Part shown: piece after piece, positions 33,787 to 42,089 of the stretch | Numbering within the stretch: position 1 is the first letter of the stretch | How the letters are laid out: every line of letters starts with the position of its first letter | Origin: Clostridiaceae bacterium | Lineage (GTDB): Bacteria; Bacillota; Clostridia; Oscillospirales; Acutalibacteraceae | Assembly (NCBI GenBank): GCA_021769555.1 | Contig: JAETSR010000001.1 | Location: 1 to 64,000 of the forward strand | Direction of reading: 5' to 3' | DNA length: 64,000 nucleotides | Notes under the pieces: generated by a model | What the model saw: only the letters and a program-made list of their open reading frames with translations | Database searches by the model: none | What the model was told of the DNA's origin: nothing | Position numbers and translations under genes: made by a program

Positions 33787-34359
33787 CTATTTTGGCAGAT
33801 ACCAGTAGGAACTAAAGCCGGAGGTGTATATTCTCCCGCCGTTCGGCACCTGGGTGAGGGTGTTGAAGACGTAGTAGTAATCCCCGGCGACCATGCCGGT
33901 GCATATGGCCCCGAACATTGAGAGGGCCAGGTTCGGCAGGGCCATGCCTATTATATAGGGTATGAAGCCGAATACTATATTGGGCAGAAGGGCCATAAAT
34001 ACATTGCGGGATTTTGACATGTCCTCGGGCCCTATCACGAAGAGCATACCCTGCCTGAGGTTGGTGTAGATGTACACGTCCTCTTTAAAGCACAGGGCGT
34101 GGAGCAGCTCGTGGGGCAGGAGGGCCGCCATGGGCAGGATACAGCCGGCTATCATCTGGTCTGTGCTGAAGGTGCCCCTGCCGCGGAAAATGGCCGGGAC
34201 TGTCAGAAGGATTATTATAGCAAAGCCCAGGACGTTGCCGATTACAGAGAGGGTCTTTGTGTCCTTTGCCTCTTTGAAGGGGACCGCTCCCGGGCGGCGG
34301 GGATTCTGGGGAAGGGAGCCGGGGTCCAGGTTATACGTGCCTTTATAATGTAAGCGCAT
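33787..34359 (-). CDS. DUF3267 putative zincin membrane protease
   Basis: 190 residues with about four membrane helices and a HELLH metal-protease motif (about 84-88). The helices at about 40-60 and 70-90 flank the motif as in site-2-type zincins. The family is uncharacterised. It starts 3 nt after the stop of the TM2 gene with no strong ribosome site, so it probably depends on coupling. Confidence 0.8.
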   Translation of the reverse strand: MRLHYKGTYNLDPGSLPQNPRRPGAVPFKEAKDTKTLSVIGNVLGFAIIILLTVPAIFRGRGTFSTDQMIAGCILPMAALLPHELLHALCFKEDVYIYTNLRQGMLFVIGPEDMSKSRNVFMALLPNIVFGFIPYIIGMALPNLALSMFGAICTGMVAGDYYYVFNTLTQVPNGGRIYTSGFSSYWYLPK

Positions 34360-34362
34360 GGC

Positions 34363-35064
34363 TTAGTCTTTAAGGATAACGCCGTTGCCGTCGAAGCGGG
34401 CCCCGTTGGAGGAGAGGAGCATGACGGCCTCAATGAAGGCCCATACAGCCACGCCCACGGTGGCAACGCCGCATGTGAGCAGACCTCCCGCCAGGCTCAC
34501 CACCAGCTGGACCACGGCCCGGGAGTTGAAGCCCAGGTAGAAGTTGTGCACGCCGAAGACGCCGAGCACGAAGGCGAGGAGCCCTGCCGCAAGGCGGCTC
34601 TTCTGCTGGTAGCCCGCGGGGGGAGTGGTGTACATGGGCTGCCGGGGAGGCTCCGGGCGGTAGCTCTGGGCGGTGTAGTTGGGGGGCTGGTAGCCTGAGT
34701 AGGGCTGGGAATAGGGCTGGCCCGCACCCTGGGGGTTCTGGGGCTGGTTCGGGTCCCCGGACGGCTGGGTGTTGAAGTTATACACATACTGGTTCTGCAC
34801 CGTGGGCTGGGGCTCGGCAGGGTGGGGCTCTGTCGGCGGCTCCGGGGCGCGGGGGGGCTCGGTGGTGAACTCGATTGAGGGGGGCTCCGGCTCCGGGTCC
34901 AGGGTCAGATGAGGGGTGGGCTTCTCCCAGGCGGGAGCGGGGGCCGGCTCAGGCTCCGGCGCGGGAGCGGCCGCGTTCCCCACGGCCGGGGCAGCGGGCT
35001 CTATGCGCTCAGCGGGCTCCTGGGGCTCGGCGGGGTTAAGGTCCTTGTTTTCCATATCATTCAT
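34363..35064 (-). CDS. TM2-domain membrane protein with Pro-rich N-terminus
   Basis: 233 residues. Residues 1-160 are disordered and rich in Pro, Glu, Ala and Gln. The C-terminal 70 residues are a TM2 domain (KSRLAAGLLAFVLGVFGVHNFYLGF, then a second helix). AAGGAGG lies 8 nt upstream of the ATG. The shorter TM2 gene upstream encodes a similar C-terminal domain, so the two may be a duplication. Confidence 0.85.
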   Translation of the reverse strand: MNDMENKDLNPAEPQEPAERIEPAAPAVGNAAAPAPEPEPAPAPAWEKPTPHLTLDPEPEPPSIEFTTEPPRAPEPPTEPHPAEPQPTVQNQYVYNFNTQPSGDPNQPQNPQGAGQPYSQPYSGYQPPNYTAQSYRPEPPRQPMYTTPPAGYQQKSRLAAGLLAFVLGVFGVHNFYLGFNSRAVVQLVVSLAGGLLTCGVATVGVAVWAFIEAVMLLSSNGARFDGNGVILKD

Positions 35065-35077
35065 GAGTGCTGCCTCC

Positions 35078-35410
35078 TTAGTCTTTCAGATAGACGCCGT
35101 TGGCGTCGGTGTTAATGCGTCCGTCCAGGAGCTTAATGCCGTCGAGAATGCCCCATATCTCCATGACGATGGCTCCCACGCCGCAGGTCAGAAGGGATAT
35201 GAGCAGCTGCATAAGGCCCCTTGAGGTGTTGCCAAGATAGAAGCTGTGTATGCCGTAGGCGCCTAAGAGTATGCCGAAAATGCCCGCGGCGATACGGCTT
35301 TTCTGGATGTAGCCGGGAAGGGGGTCTATGCCCGCCTGGGGCTGGTACTGGGGTGGATTGTACATGGGCTGCTGGCCCTGGGGCTGGTAGCCGTTATTAT
35401 AGTCTGCCAT
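35078..35410 (-). CDS. TM2-domain membrane protein
   Basis: 110 residues from the ATG at 35410, with AAAGGAG upstream. A Gln/Pro/Tyr-rich start (YNNGYQPQGQQPMYN) leads to a TM2 domain (KSRIAAGIFGILLGAYGIHSFYLGN and a second helix from about 75). It is transcribed with the larger TM2 gene and the DUF3267 gene. TM2 proteins have no settled bacterial function. Confidence 0.85.
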   Translation of the reverse strand: MADYNNGYQPQGQQPMYNPPQYQPQAGIDPLPGYIQKSRIAAGIFGILLGAYGIHSFYLGNTSRGLMQLLISLLTCGVGAIVMEIWGILDGIKLLDGRINTDANGVYLKD

Positions 35411-35695
35411 ACTATGGTCGCTCCTTTTCGTTACGGCTTTTGCCGCGATTCTTTTCACTGGATATATCTTAGCACGAGTGGCGCCAGGAAAGCAAGGGGA
35501 TGGGGGCAAAAGTAAGGTATTCTTAATCAGTAGAAAGGGTTTTGACGGTGAAACCCAGGCTTTTTGAAAAAAATATTTATTTTTTTTCGGGAAAGTTCGC
35601 CTTTTTTACGAAACTTTGGGGTGTTTTGGAGGTATGGTTGAGAGGAGGTTTTTTAAGCATCAAAATTTGCAGAGATTTGAAAGGAGTGACAGGTC
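35411..35695. other. gap between TM2 operon and phage-derived portal gene
   Basis: This 285-bp stretch turns AT-rich after 35,560. It holds the ribosome site of the portal gene (AAAGGAG, 35680-35686), but I see no -35/-10 pair with standard spacing. No terminase gene is present, although one normally precedes portal. Confidence 0.5.
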
Positions 35696-36820
35696 TTGTT
35701 TCGGAAGAAGGAGGAAAGGAGCGCGGCCTTAAGCGTGCAGACCAGGCCGGCGGGCGGGTACAGGGGGCTGCCCCTGGGCGCGGGGGAGCGGGAGCTCTAT
35801 AGGGCCCTCAGGCAGTCGGTGCCCATTATAGACGCGGCCATCTACAAAATGCGGCGGCTCATAGGGGACTTTAGGGTGAGCTGCCCGGACGGGAAGGTGC
35901 AGGAGAGGCTGCAGAGGTTTCTGGACGCGGTCAAGGTGAACGCCGGGGGGACCGGGATAAACGAGTTTCTGGGGATATACCTTGAGGAGCTAATCACCTA
36001 TGGGAACGCCGTGGGGGAGATGGTGCTGTCCGGGGAACAGATAGGGGCGCTGTATAACGCGGGGCTCAGGGACCTGGACCTGGAGGACGACGGGGCGCTG
36101 GGCGTTAAGGTGTATGTGCTGGAGCCCGGGGGCCGGAGGGAGTGCGGGTGTAAGGAGCTGCTGATGATGTCCGCCCTGAACCCGGAGGCCGGGTCCCTGT
36201 GGGGGGTGTCCCTTTTAAGGGGGCTGCCCTTTGTGAGCTCTGTGCTCATGCAGGTGTATCAGACCCTGGGGACAAACTGGGAGCGCATGGGGAACGTGAG
36301 ATTCGCCGTGACCTGCAAACCGGACGGAGCCCCGGGCGGGGCCCTTGAGAGGGCCAAGCAGATGGCCGGGGAGTGGAAGAACGCCATGAGCTCAAGGGAG
36401 CCTAGGGACTTTGTGGCGGTGGGGGACGTGTCCATTAAGGCTATTGGGCCGGATAACCAGCTGATGGAGAGCGAGGTGCCGGTGAGGCAGATGCTCGAGC
36501 AGATAGTGGCAAAGCTGGGGCTGCCGCCCTTTCTCCTGGGGCTGAGCTGGTCCTCAACGGAGAGGATGTCCAGCCAGCAGGCAGACGTGCTCACAAGCGA
36601 GCTTGAGGCCTACAGAAGGCTGCTGACGCCGGTGGTGCTCAAGGTGTGCAGGACATGGCTTATGCTTGAGGGGCTGCCCTCGGAGTGCGGAATTATATGG
36701 GACGAGATAACCATGCAGGACGAGGTGGACCACGCCAACGCGAGATACTATACCGCAAGGGCAAGGAAGCTTGAGAGAGAGCTGGAACTCAGCGAACAGG
36801 AGGGGAGCGCTTTATTATGA
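35696..36820 (+). CDS. phage portal protein (resident older phage locus)
   Basis: 374 residues from a TTG start with AAAGGAG 9 nt upstream. The order of features fits HK97-type portals: IDAAIYKMRRLIGDF near the start, LEELITYGNAVGEMV, and the C-terminal ERMSSQQADVLTSELEAYRRLLTPVV region. It would form the dodecameric DNA gate of a capsid vertex. Its base composition matches the host chromosome, unlike the phage to the right. It overlaps the protease gene by 4 nt. No terminase or tail genes are nearby, so the locus is partial or domesticated. Confidence 0.88.
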   Translation: MFRKKEERSAALSVQTRPAGGYRGLPLGAGERELYRALRQSVPIIDAAIYKMRRLIGDFRVSCPDGKVQERLQRFLDAVKVNAGGTGINEFLGIYLEELITYGNAVGEMVLSGEQIGALYNAGLRDLDLEDDGALGVKVYVLEPGGRRECGCKELLMMSALNPEAGSLWGVSLLRGLPFVSSVLMQVYQTLGTNWERMGNVRFAVTCKPDGAPGGALERAKQMAGEWKNAMSSREPRDFVAVGDVSIKAIGPDNQLMESEVPVRQMLEQIVAKLGLPPFLLGLSWSSTERMSSQQADVLTSELEAYRRLLTPVVLKVCRTWLMLEGLPSECGIIWDEITMQDEVDHANARYYTARARKLERELELSEQEGSALL

Positions 36821-37752
36821 AAGAAGGCTTAGTTTTGAAAGCGGCGGGGACGCCGGGCAGGGAGGACATGGAGGCCATAAACAGGTATACCAGAAGGGCT
36901 TACGGGCCGGAGGAGGTGTATACCTTTTCGCTGGTGCTCTGTGACAATGAGATAGACAGGGACTTTGAGAGGTTTTCCGTTGAGAGCCTTGAAAAGCTTA
37001 GGGAGCTGTTTTTGGGCAAGACCTGTATCTTTGACCACGAGCGCAGGAGCGCCAACCAGACGGCTAGGATATACCATACGGAGCTTGAGGAAAGGAGAGG
37101 GGAGGCCACCGGGGCGGGGGAGGCCTTGGTGAGGCTTATCGCCAGGGCTTATCTCCCCAGGACAGAGAGGAATAAGGAGACCATTGAGCTTATCGAGAGC
37201 GGCATTTTGAAGGAGGTGAGCGTCAGCTGCTCGGTCAAAAGAGGGATTTGCGGCATATGCGGGAAGGAGAGCTGCGAGCATAAGAAGGGGGAGATTTACG
37301 GCGGCAGAACGGCCCATACCGTGCTGACGGAGCCTGTGGACGCCTATGAGTGCTCCTTTGTGGCGGTGCCCGCCCAGCGGGGCGCGGGAGTTGTGAAGAG
37401 CGCCAAGGTGGAGAAGATACTCAGCCGGGACATGACGGAGGAGGTGAGCCTTACAAAATCCCAGGTGAGGGAGATAGGCGAGCGCTTCAGGGCGCTTACA
37501 GAGAAGGCCGGCTGGGGCGAGAGGTACAGAAGGGAGCTGGAAATGGGGGTGCTCAAGTACAGCGCCATGGTCCAGCCGGAAATGCCCAGGGCCGTGATGG
37601 AGTCGGCGGTGAAGGGGCTGTCTATTGACGAGCTGCTGGCTATGGAGAAGACCTACAGCGGGATGGCGGAGAGGGCCCTGCCGCTGAAGCCCCAGCTCAT
37701 GCCGAGGGGAGGTGACAGGAAGGAGAATTATAACCGGGACTTTAAGATATAA
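36817..37752 (+). CDS. phage prohead serine protease
   Basis: 311 residues. The protease part (about 35-210) has the herpesvirus-type arrangement, with a His in CIFDHERR (about 74) and a Ser in KEVSVSCSV (about 139). A Cys-rich insert (CGICGKESC) and a helical C-terminal region like a scaffold (about 215-311) follow. It lies between portal and capsid genes, the standard head-gene order. It looks intact. Confidence 0.85.
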   Translation: MKEGLVLKAAGTPGREDMEAINRYTRRAYGPEEVYTFSLVLCDNEIDRDFERFSVESLEKLRELFLGKTCIFDHERRSANQTARIYHTELEERRGEATGAGEALVRLIARAYLPRTERNKETIELIESGILKEVSVSCSVKRGICGICGKESCEHKKGEIYGGRTAHTVLTEPVDAYECSFVAVPAQRGAGVVKSAKVEKILSRDMTEEVSLTKSQVREIGERFRALTEKAGWGERYRRELEMGVLKYSAMVQPEMPRAVMESAVKGLSIDELLAMEKTYSGMAERALPLKPQLMPRGGDRKENYNRDFKI

Positions 37753-37789
37753 AAATTTTATAAAATAATATTTTCAGGAGGTTTATATT

Positions 37790-38113
37790 ATGGCTTATTA
37801 TGAGAACATTTCTTTGGAGAAGGGCATGTACACCACACCGGGCAAGAGCTTTTCCCAGGTGCTTGAGGAGCTGGACAGCTCGGAGAACTACCGGGGCACG
37901 CCAATGGAGGGCCTGGACGCCTACCAGCGGCAGCTAAAGCGCTTTGCCATTAAGGTGAGCGGGCCGGAGAGCGGCACTGTGGAGAGCTTTTTCCAGAGCA
38001 CCCAGAGCGCGGCGCTGTTCCCGGAAAACAGCGCTGCATTTTCTATTGGTATCGTAAAACTGGAATATATAGTGTGTATCTTACAATCTATAGCTATATA
38101 TTGTATAACTTGA
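37790..38113 (+). pseudogene. major capsid protein gene, cut by prophage integration
   Basis: The first 80 or so residues (AYYENISLEKGMYTTPGKSF, LEELDSSENYRGTP, FFQSTQSAALFPE) match the start of Firmicutes HK97-like major capsid proteins of about 300-400 residues. At Pro-Glu, near 38,026, similarity stops and the frame continues for about 28 codons into AT-rich phage DNA before ending at 38113. AGGAGG precedes the ATG, so the stump may still be made. The rest of the gene should lie beyond the far end of the prophage. Confidence 0.85.
38012..38034. other. predicted attL core of the integrated phage
   Basis: GCGCTGTT and AACAGCGC form a perfect 8-bp inverted repeat around the 7-bp spacer CCCGGAA, the layout of tyrosine-recombinase core sites with a 7-bp overlap. 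Capsid coding ends within it and AT-rich phage DNA begins right after. The integrase gene ends 225 bp away. Confidence 0.65.
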
Positions 38114-38212
38114 AGATGTACACATTTTTACTACCACACTATTACCACATTTCATGAGATGGCCTATGAAGAATGCGAATATGCAATACAAGGTAGTGAA
38201 TAAAAATACAGT

Positions 38213-38248
38213 GAGGGTGCGTAATACTAAAATGTATTGCGTACCCTC
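38213..38248 (+). terminator. terminator just inside the phage end
   Basis: A 15-bp stem (GAGGGTGCGTAATAC with GTATTGCGTACCCTC, two G-U pairs), 6-nt loop, then eight Ts (38249-38256). It would stop transcripts entering the phage from the host capsid locus. It sits 11 nt from the end of the integrase gene. Confidence 0.88.
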
Positions 38249-38258
38249 TTTTTTTTGA

Positions 38259-39533
38259 CTAGAATATTTTGATTTTACCTTCCAAGTTAGCAAAAGACGA
38301 TTTCTTTTTTTCGTTTGTGACTTCTGCATAGATGTTAAGTGTGGTTTCTATATCGGCATGGCCCATGATTTCTTGAATAACCTTAACATTTGTTTCGTTT
38401 TCACAGAAGCGTGTGCAAAATGTGTGTCGGAGACTGTGCGCTGTAAATTCTCTTATCAGTTTAGGTTCTCGATTTTCATTTTGTGCCTTTGACAATTCTT
38501 GACTGTTGTACTCATCACAGATTTTGTCGATTGCATTGTTCACAGCATGAGATGAAAGTGGGTGCCCGTATTGATTTTGAAAGATAAATCCCGAATACCC
38601 CTCAATTTCAAATTCAATAAATCCGTATTCTTGTTGTCTTGTGTATTCGCTCATTAGAACTTCTTTTACAGTAGAAAGCATTGGTATCGTGCGAATACCG
38701 GATTCTGTTTTTGGAGTTACAATGTGAAATTTCATCATATCGTCACCCTCGAATTTTCTGTATACCATATTATGATTGATGGTAATCATGTCATTTTCAA
38801 AATCGCAATCTTGCCATCGTAAAGCAGTTATTTCTCCAATTCTTCCTCCAGTACCAAGGAGCGTAACAAACAATGGCAACCAAAATGTATGTCGCGGATT
38901 ATCTCGAATAAATCCGATAAATTCTGTCTGTTCATATTCAGACAAAGCGTGTTTTTTGGGTAAATATTTTGCATGGCTTTTACAGATTTCAGCCATTGCG
39001 GTGGCAGCGGGATTGATACGAATATATCCATCCCGAACAGCCATAGTGAAAATTGGATGTAATACATGATGAACATTTTTTAGCGAACCTAAAGATAGTT
39101 TCTTTTTGTAAAGGATGTCATTGTAAAGAGTCTTAACATCTGAATACTTAACCTTTGCTATCTTCATGTTGCCGATTGTGTTGCGTATGTAGCAATCGAA
39201 TACACACCTGTAAGAAGATCGTGTAGTGCCCTTCAATTCAGGCTTGCTTTTCATATATTTTTCAAACATAGAGATTATGGTGTCTTTGTTTTCAACTTGG
39301 GTTTTGATACCGTCTGCTAAATCTCTTTGAATTTCTTTTTCTTTTTCTCGCAATGACAAGCCGTCCCTATTCCCTTTGATTGCTCTATCAGTAGGGACAA
39401 GTCGATTACTGTAAATATCATGACGATTTCCATTTGCGTCTGTATAGGTATAGCGATATATACCATCTTTGCGTTGAGACTCGCCATCTTTTAGAATCCT
39501 ACCCTTGTTGTCAACACGTTTTTGGCTTGCCAT
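38259..39533 (-). CDS. int: tyrosine-type phage integrase (Tn916-like)
   Basis: 424 residues from the ATG at 39533 (GAAAGGA 9 nt upstream). The N-terminal arm-binding part and SAM-like core-binding domain (about 85-175) precede the catalytic domain. Active-site residues: Arg in GTGGRIGEI, His-x-x-Arg in HSLRHTFCTRF, His in MGHADIETT, and nucleophile Tyr in LNIYAEV. It integrates and excises the phage at the att site 225 bp beyond its stop codon. It is transcribed towards the attachment site. Confidence 0.95.
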   Translation of the reverse strand: MASQKRVDNKGRILKDGESQRKDGIYRYTYTDANGNRHDIYSNRLVPTDRAIKGNRDGLSLREKEKEIQRDLADGIKTQVENKDTIISMFEKYMKSKPELKGTTRSSYRCVFDCYIRNTIGNMKIAKVKYSDVKTLYNDILYKKKLSLGSLKNVHHVLHPIFTMAVRDGYIRINPAATAMAEICKSHAKYLPKKHALSEYEQTEFIGFIRDNPRHTFWLPLFVTLLGTGGRIGEITALRWQDCDFENDMITINHNMVYRKFEGDDMMKFHIVTPKTESGIRTIPMLSTVKEVLMSEYTRQQEYGFIEFEIEGYSGFIFQNQYGHPLSSHAVNNAIDKICDEYNSQELSKAQNENREPKLIREFTAHSLRHTFCTRFCENETNVKVIQEIMGHADIETTLNIYAEVTNEKKKSSFANLEGKIKIF

Positions 39534-39700
39534 GCAGATCATCCTTTCTATTAGCAGTAACTCTACAGTTACATAATAAACCTTGAGATTGCTAAAGTCA
39601 ATAGTAAATGTAAGTGAATAGCGATTTTAGAAATTCTGGGATTGATTTTTGCGCGATATTGGTATAAAATAAGTACGTAAAAGAATGGAGATGTTTGAAT

Positions 39701-39907
39701 ATGACAGATAAGATTAGAATTGCTCTAATCAAAAGAAATATGACTGTAAAAGAACTGGCAATGAAATTAGGATGTACATCCCAAAATCTTAGCGGAAAAT
39801 TTAAGAGAGACAATTTTAGCGAAAAAGAACTTCATGAAATTGCAAATGCTTTGGGGTATAGATTTGAAGGAAAATTCGTCAGCAATGATACTGGGGAAGA
39901 AATCTAA
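39701..39907 (+). CDS. small helix-turn-helix (Cro/CI-like) regulator
   Basis: 68 residues from the ATG at 39701 with GGAG upstream. The HTH pattern spans KIRIALIKRNMTVKELAMKL, then CTSQNLSGKFKRDNF and EKELHEIANALGY. It is the only plus-strand phage gene seen and diverges from int across about 165 bp containing TTGATT (39642-39647) and TATAAA (39663-39668). A role in the lysogeny switch or control of integration is likely. Confidence 0.78.
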   Translation: MTDKIRIALIKRNMTVKELAMKLGCTSQNLSGKFKRDNFSEKELHEIANALGYRFEGKFVSNDTGEEI

Positions 39908-39927
39908 AGTTGTAAGAGCGTAGGGGT

Positions 39928-40464
39928 TTACCTACGCTCAGTACTTAAATACTCTTTTCTAATTATGGATCGAATTTCATTGATAATAAAAGATACTCTC
40001 GATCTGGTTAGTTTTATTTCTTTGGCAATGTCTGACATCGACATCCCGTTTGCAAACTTAATAAATATTTTGTAGTCACGTTCGCTGATTTTGTCTTTGA
40101 GAAAGCTTAGGTCGTAATCTATCACCGAATATTCATTGTCTTCGTCTGGGATGGTATCTATCAGTTCAATCTTTTGATCTCCATCAGTTTCAAAGCGATC
40201 ATTTAGAGAAATGCTTACATCTAATCTCTCGTATTTTTGCCGTTTTCGTAATTCGTAATTGATTTCGTTTTTAATACATGTTATAGCGTATGTAGAAAAA
40301 GCACTTTTAGCCTCATCGTAGCTTATACACGCTTTCCACAAACCAATCATTCCTGACTGGACTATATCTTCATCTTGAATTAGAAACGGAAAATTGTTTT
40401 TGATTACAAAGTAAATTAGATTTTGATTATCTGAAATTTGCTTTTCAATTTCGCGTTCACTCAT
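39928..40464 (-). CDS. phage sigma-70 family RNA polymerase sigma factor
   Basis: 178 residues. Region 2 is clear (about 15-75: LIYFVIKNNFPF, DIVQSGMIGLWKACISYD, FSTYAITCIKNEINYELR). Region 4 HTH is at about 125-172 (DYKIFIKFANGMSMSDIAKEIKLTRSRV). The linker is acidic. It should redirect host polymerase to phage or host promoters. It lies between the HTH gene and the excisionase-like gene. Confidence 0.88.
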   Translation of the reverse strand: MSEREIEKQISDNQNLIYFVIKNNFPFLIQDEDIVQSGMIGLWKACISYDEAKSAFSTYAITCIKNEINYELRKRQKYERLDVSISLNDRFETDGDQKIELIDTIPDEDNEYSVIDYDLSFLKDKISERDYKIFIKFANGMSMSDIAKEIKLTRSRVSFIINEIRSIIRKEYLSTERR

Positions 40465-40476
40465 ATCACTTATCTC

Positions 40477-40680
40477 CTATACCGATATGTCATTAACATA
40501 CCTCCTTATCTTTTCAACATTCCAGAATACCCTTCTGCCGATCTTGACCTTTGCCCCTGCAGTCTGTCCGATTTGAACTGCCGAATCTCTTCCACAGCTT
40601 AACAACTCTTGCAATTCATCGGTTGTAACGGTTATTTTTTCTGATATAGAGATTTTGCTAGACTTATGAGTGCTATTCAT
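40477..40680 (-). CDS. xis: excisionase-family DNA-binding protein
   Basis: 67 residues with the Tn916 Xis/MerR-like winged HTH pattern: ITVTTDELQELLSCGRDSAVQIG, then KIGRRVFWNVEKIRRYV. Excisionases of this type bend the att DNA and drive Int towards excision. It is separated from int by the sigma factor and the HTH gene. Confidence 0.8.
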   Translation of the reverse strand: MNSTHKSSKISISEKITVTTDELQELLSCGRDSAVQIGQTAGAKVKIGRRVFWNVEKIRRYVNDISV

Positions 40681-40691
40681 AGTATCAACTC

Positions 40692-41345
40692 CTAAATACA
40701 GTCTTTAGGGGATTTTACTACACTCTCAAAGTAATAGTCTTTACTTTCAGGGATAATCATAGCACAAAGACTTCCACCAAATACACAGCCACCATCAATT
40801 CCAATATCTCCAGTCATAGCAATATATGGTACATTTTCCATTGGAGTATGCCCAAATACCACTGTCTTTTCGCGTTTTCTTCTATCAATTTCTAGCCAAC
40901 TACGACCCCACAGGAAGTCATTTTCTTTATTTGAGTGTAAGTCTGGATATGTAAGACCAGCATGGCAGAAAATGAACCTGTCGGTTTGATAAAATAACGG
41001 CAGTGTTTTATACCAATTAAGATGATTAGTAATCACTCGCCCATCATTTTCATAACTTAGAATTGTTTGATTGCCTCCATTATATAGCCATAAGTAAGTT
41101 GGATCACCATCTTCCTCTAACAGCATTTTCTCATGATTTCCACATAAGCATACACACCTGTCTTTGCCGTGTTTGGATTGTAATTGTACAAGTGCATCAA
41201 CAACTTTGCAGCTATGAGGGCCACGATCAATGTAGTCACCAAGCAATATCAACTGATCGGTAGTGCTATTGTACTTAACCTTATTGAGCAGGTCTATAAA
41301 CGAATAGAAGCATCCGTGAATGTCTCCAATTACGATTTGTCGCAT
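40692..41345 (-). CDS. phage PP1/2A-like (lambda-type) metallophosphatase
   Basis: 217 residues from the ATG at 41345 with GAGGAA 7 nt upstream; an earlier in-frame TTG is less likely. All metal motifs are present: GDIHG (7-11), GDYIDRG (about 36-42), GNHE (about 71-74), and later FCHAGLTYPD and FGHTPM. It is the calcineurin-like Ser/Thr phosphatase type carried by lambda and many large phages; its target is unknown. It is transcribed from phage promoter A. Confidence 0.9.
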   Translation of the reverse strand: MRQIVIGDIHGCFYSFIDLLNKVKYNSTTDQLILLGDYIDRGPHSCKVVDALVQLQSKHGKDRCVCLCGNHEKMLLEEDGDPTYLWLYNGGNQTILSYENDGRVITNHLNWYKTLPLFYQTDRFIFCHAGLTYPDLHSNKENDFLWGRSWLEIDRRKREKTVVFGHTPMENVPYIAMTGDIGIDGGCVFGGSLCAMIIPESKDYYFESVVKSPKDCI

Positions 41346-41362
41346 ATGCAATTCCTCATATA

Positions 41363-41396
41363 AATAATTTAATTTCTTGCTATATTATGAAGTATA
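41363..41396 (-). promoter_or_regulatory. phage promoter A with conserved start-of-transcript element
   Basis: Minus strand: TATACT (41391-41396), then ATAGCAAGAAATTAAATTATT (41363-41383, 20 of 21 bases as at B or C or better). It overlaps the end of the lysozyme-like gene and drives the phosphatase gene. The -35 is weak. Confidence 0.7.
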
Positions 41397-42086
41397 ATAT
41401 TTCAATGCTGTGTAGGCATTTGAAGCCCTAAGACTGTTTCCGCTTCCGCGTTCATAGTAGTTATTGAAATATCGAGCTGCTGTACCAACATCGGAAATTG
41501 ATTTGAAATATTCGTAGTTACCTCCAAACATTTTCATGTTTTTGGGCATGGTGTCCATCAAATATTGAACCTGCCCATCAATGGATTTGCCATTTACACT
41601 GGGGTTGTAGTACAAAGACCATTGACACATCCCATAGTATGAGCTATATCCATCATATCCATATATGTAAGGATTAACCGAAAGTGTATCGCCACCCGTT
41701 TCTCTCATTACATTGCCCAGGATAGCGCATGTGGTAACATCGGAAAGCCCCTGTGCTTTTAATTTCTCATATATTGATGTAGCATTCGGATATTCCTTTT
41801 TCCACTTTACTAGTTTATTATTGTAGGTGTCAAGTTGTTTTTGGTATTCGGACTGCAGCTTATTATACTCCTGCCACTTACTTTGCGCCGTTTTAATAAT
41901 GGTATGGCTTTCGGGGAATCCAAGCATTCTTGTACATTCAGCCATCTCATGAGCTGCATCTTTCATTTCTTTACATTTTGCAATTTCTTTTTGATAATCG
42001 ACAACAGATGATGCCGCTAGTGTATTGGTTGTACATGATGTGCAAAACAGAAGTGCAACAAAAATAAAGCAAACGATTCGTTTCAT
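41385..42086 (-). CDS. secreted lysozyme-like (phage tail lysozyme domain) protein
   Basis: 233 residues. A signal peptide (5-20; possible lipobox FCTSC or an AxA site at TLAA) is followed by a coiled region (about 30-110) rich in Lys, Gln and Glu. The C-terminal phage_tail_lysozyme-type domain shows TTCAILGNVMRETGG and YGMCQWSL. It should cut peptidoglycan outside the membrane. It sits among metabolic genes rather than in a lysis or tail cassette, so a role in the lysogen surface or in spreading is possible. Confidence 0.75.
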   Translation of the reverse strand: MKRIVCFIFVALLFCTSCTTNTLAASSVVDYQKEIAKCKEMKDAAHEMAECTRMLGFPESHTIIKTAQSKWQEYNKLQSEYQKQLDTYNNKLVKWKKEYPNATSIYEKLKAQGLSDVTTCAILGNVMRETGGDTLSVNPYIYGYDGYSSYYGMCQWSLYYNPSVNGKSIDGQVQYLMDTMPKNMKMFGGNYEYFKSISDVGTAARYFNNYYERGSGNSLRASNAYTALKYYTS

Positions 42087-42089
42087 CTC

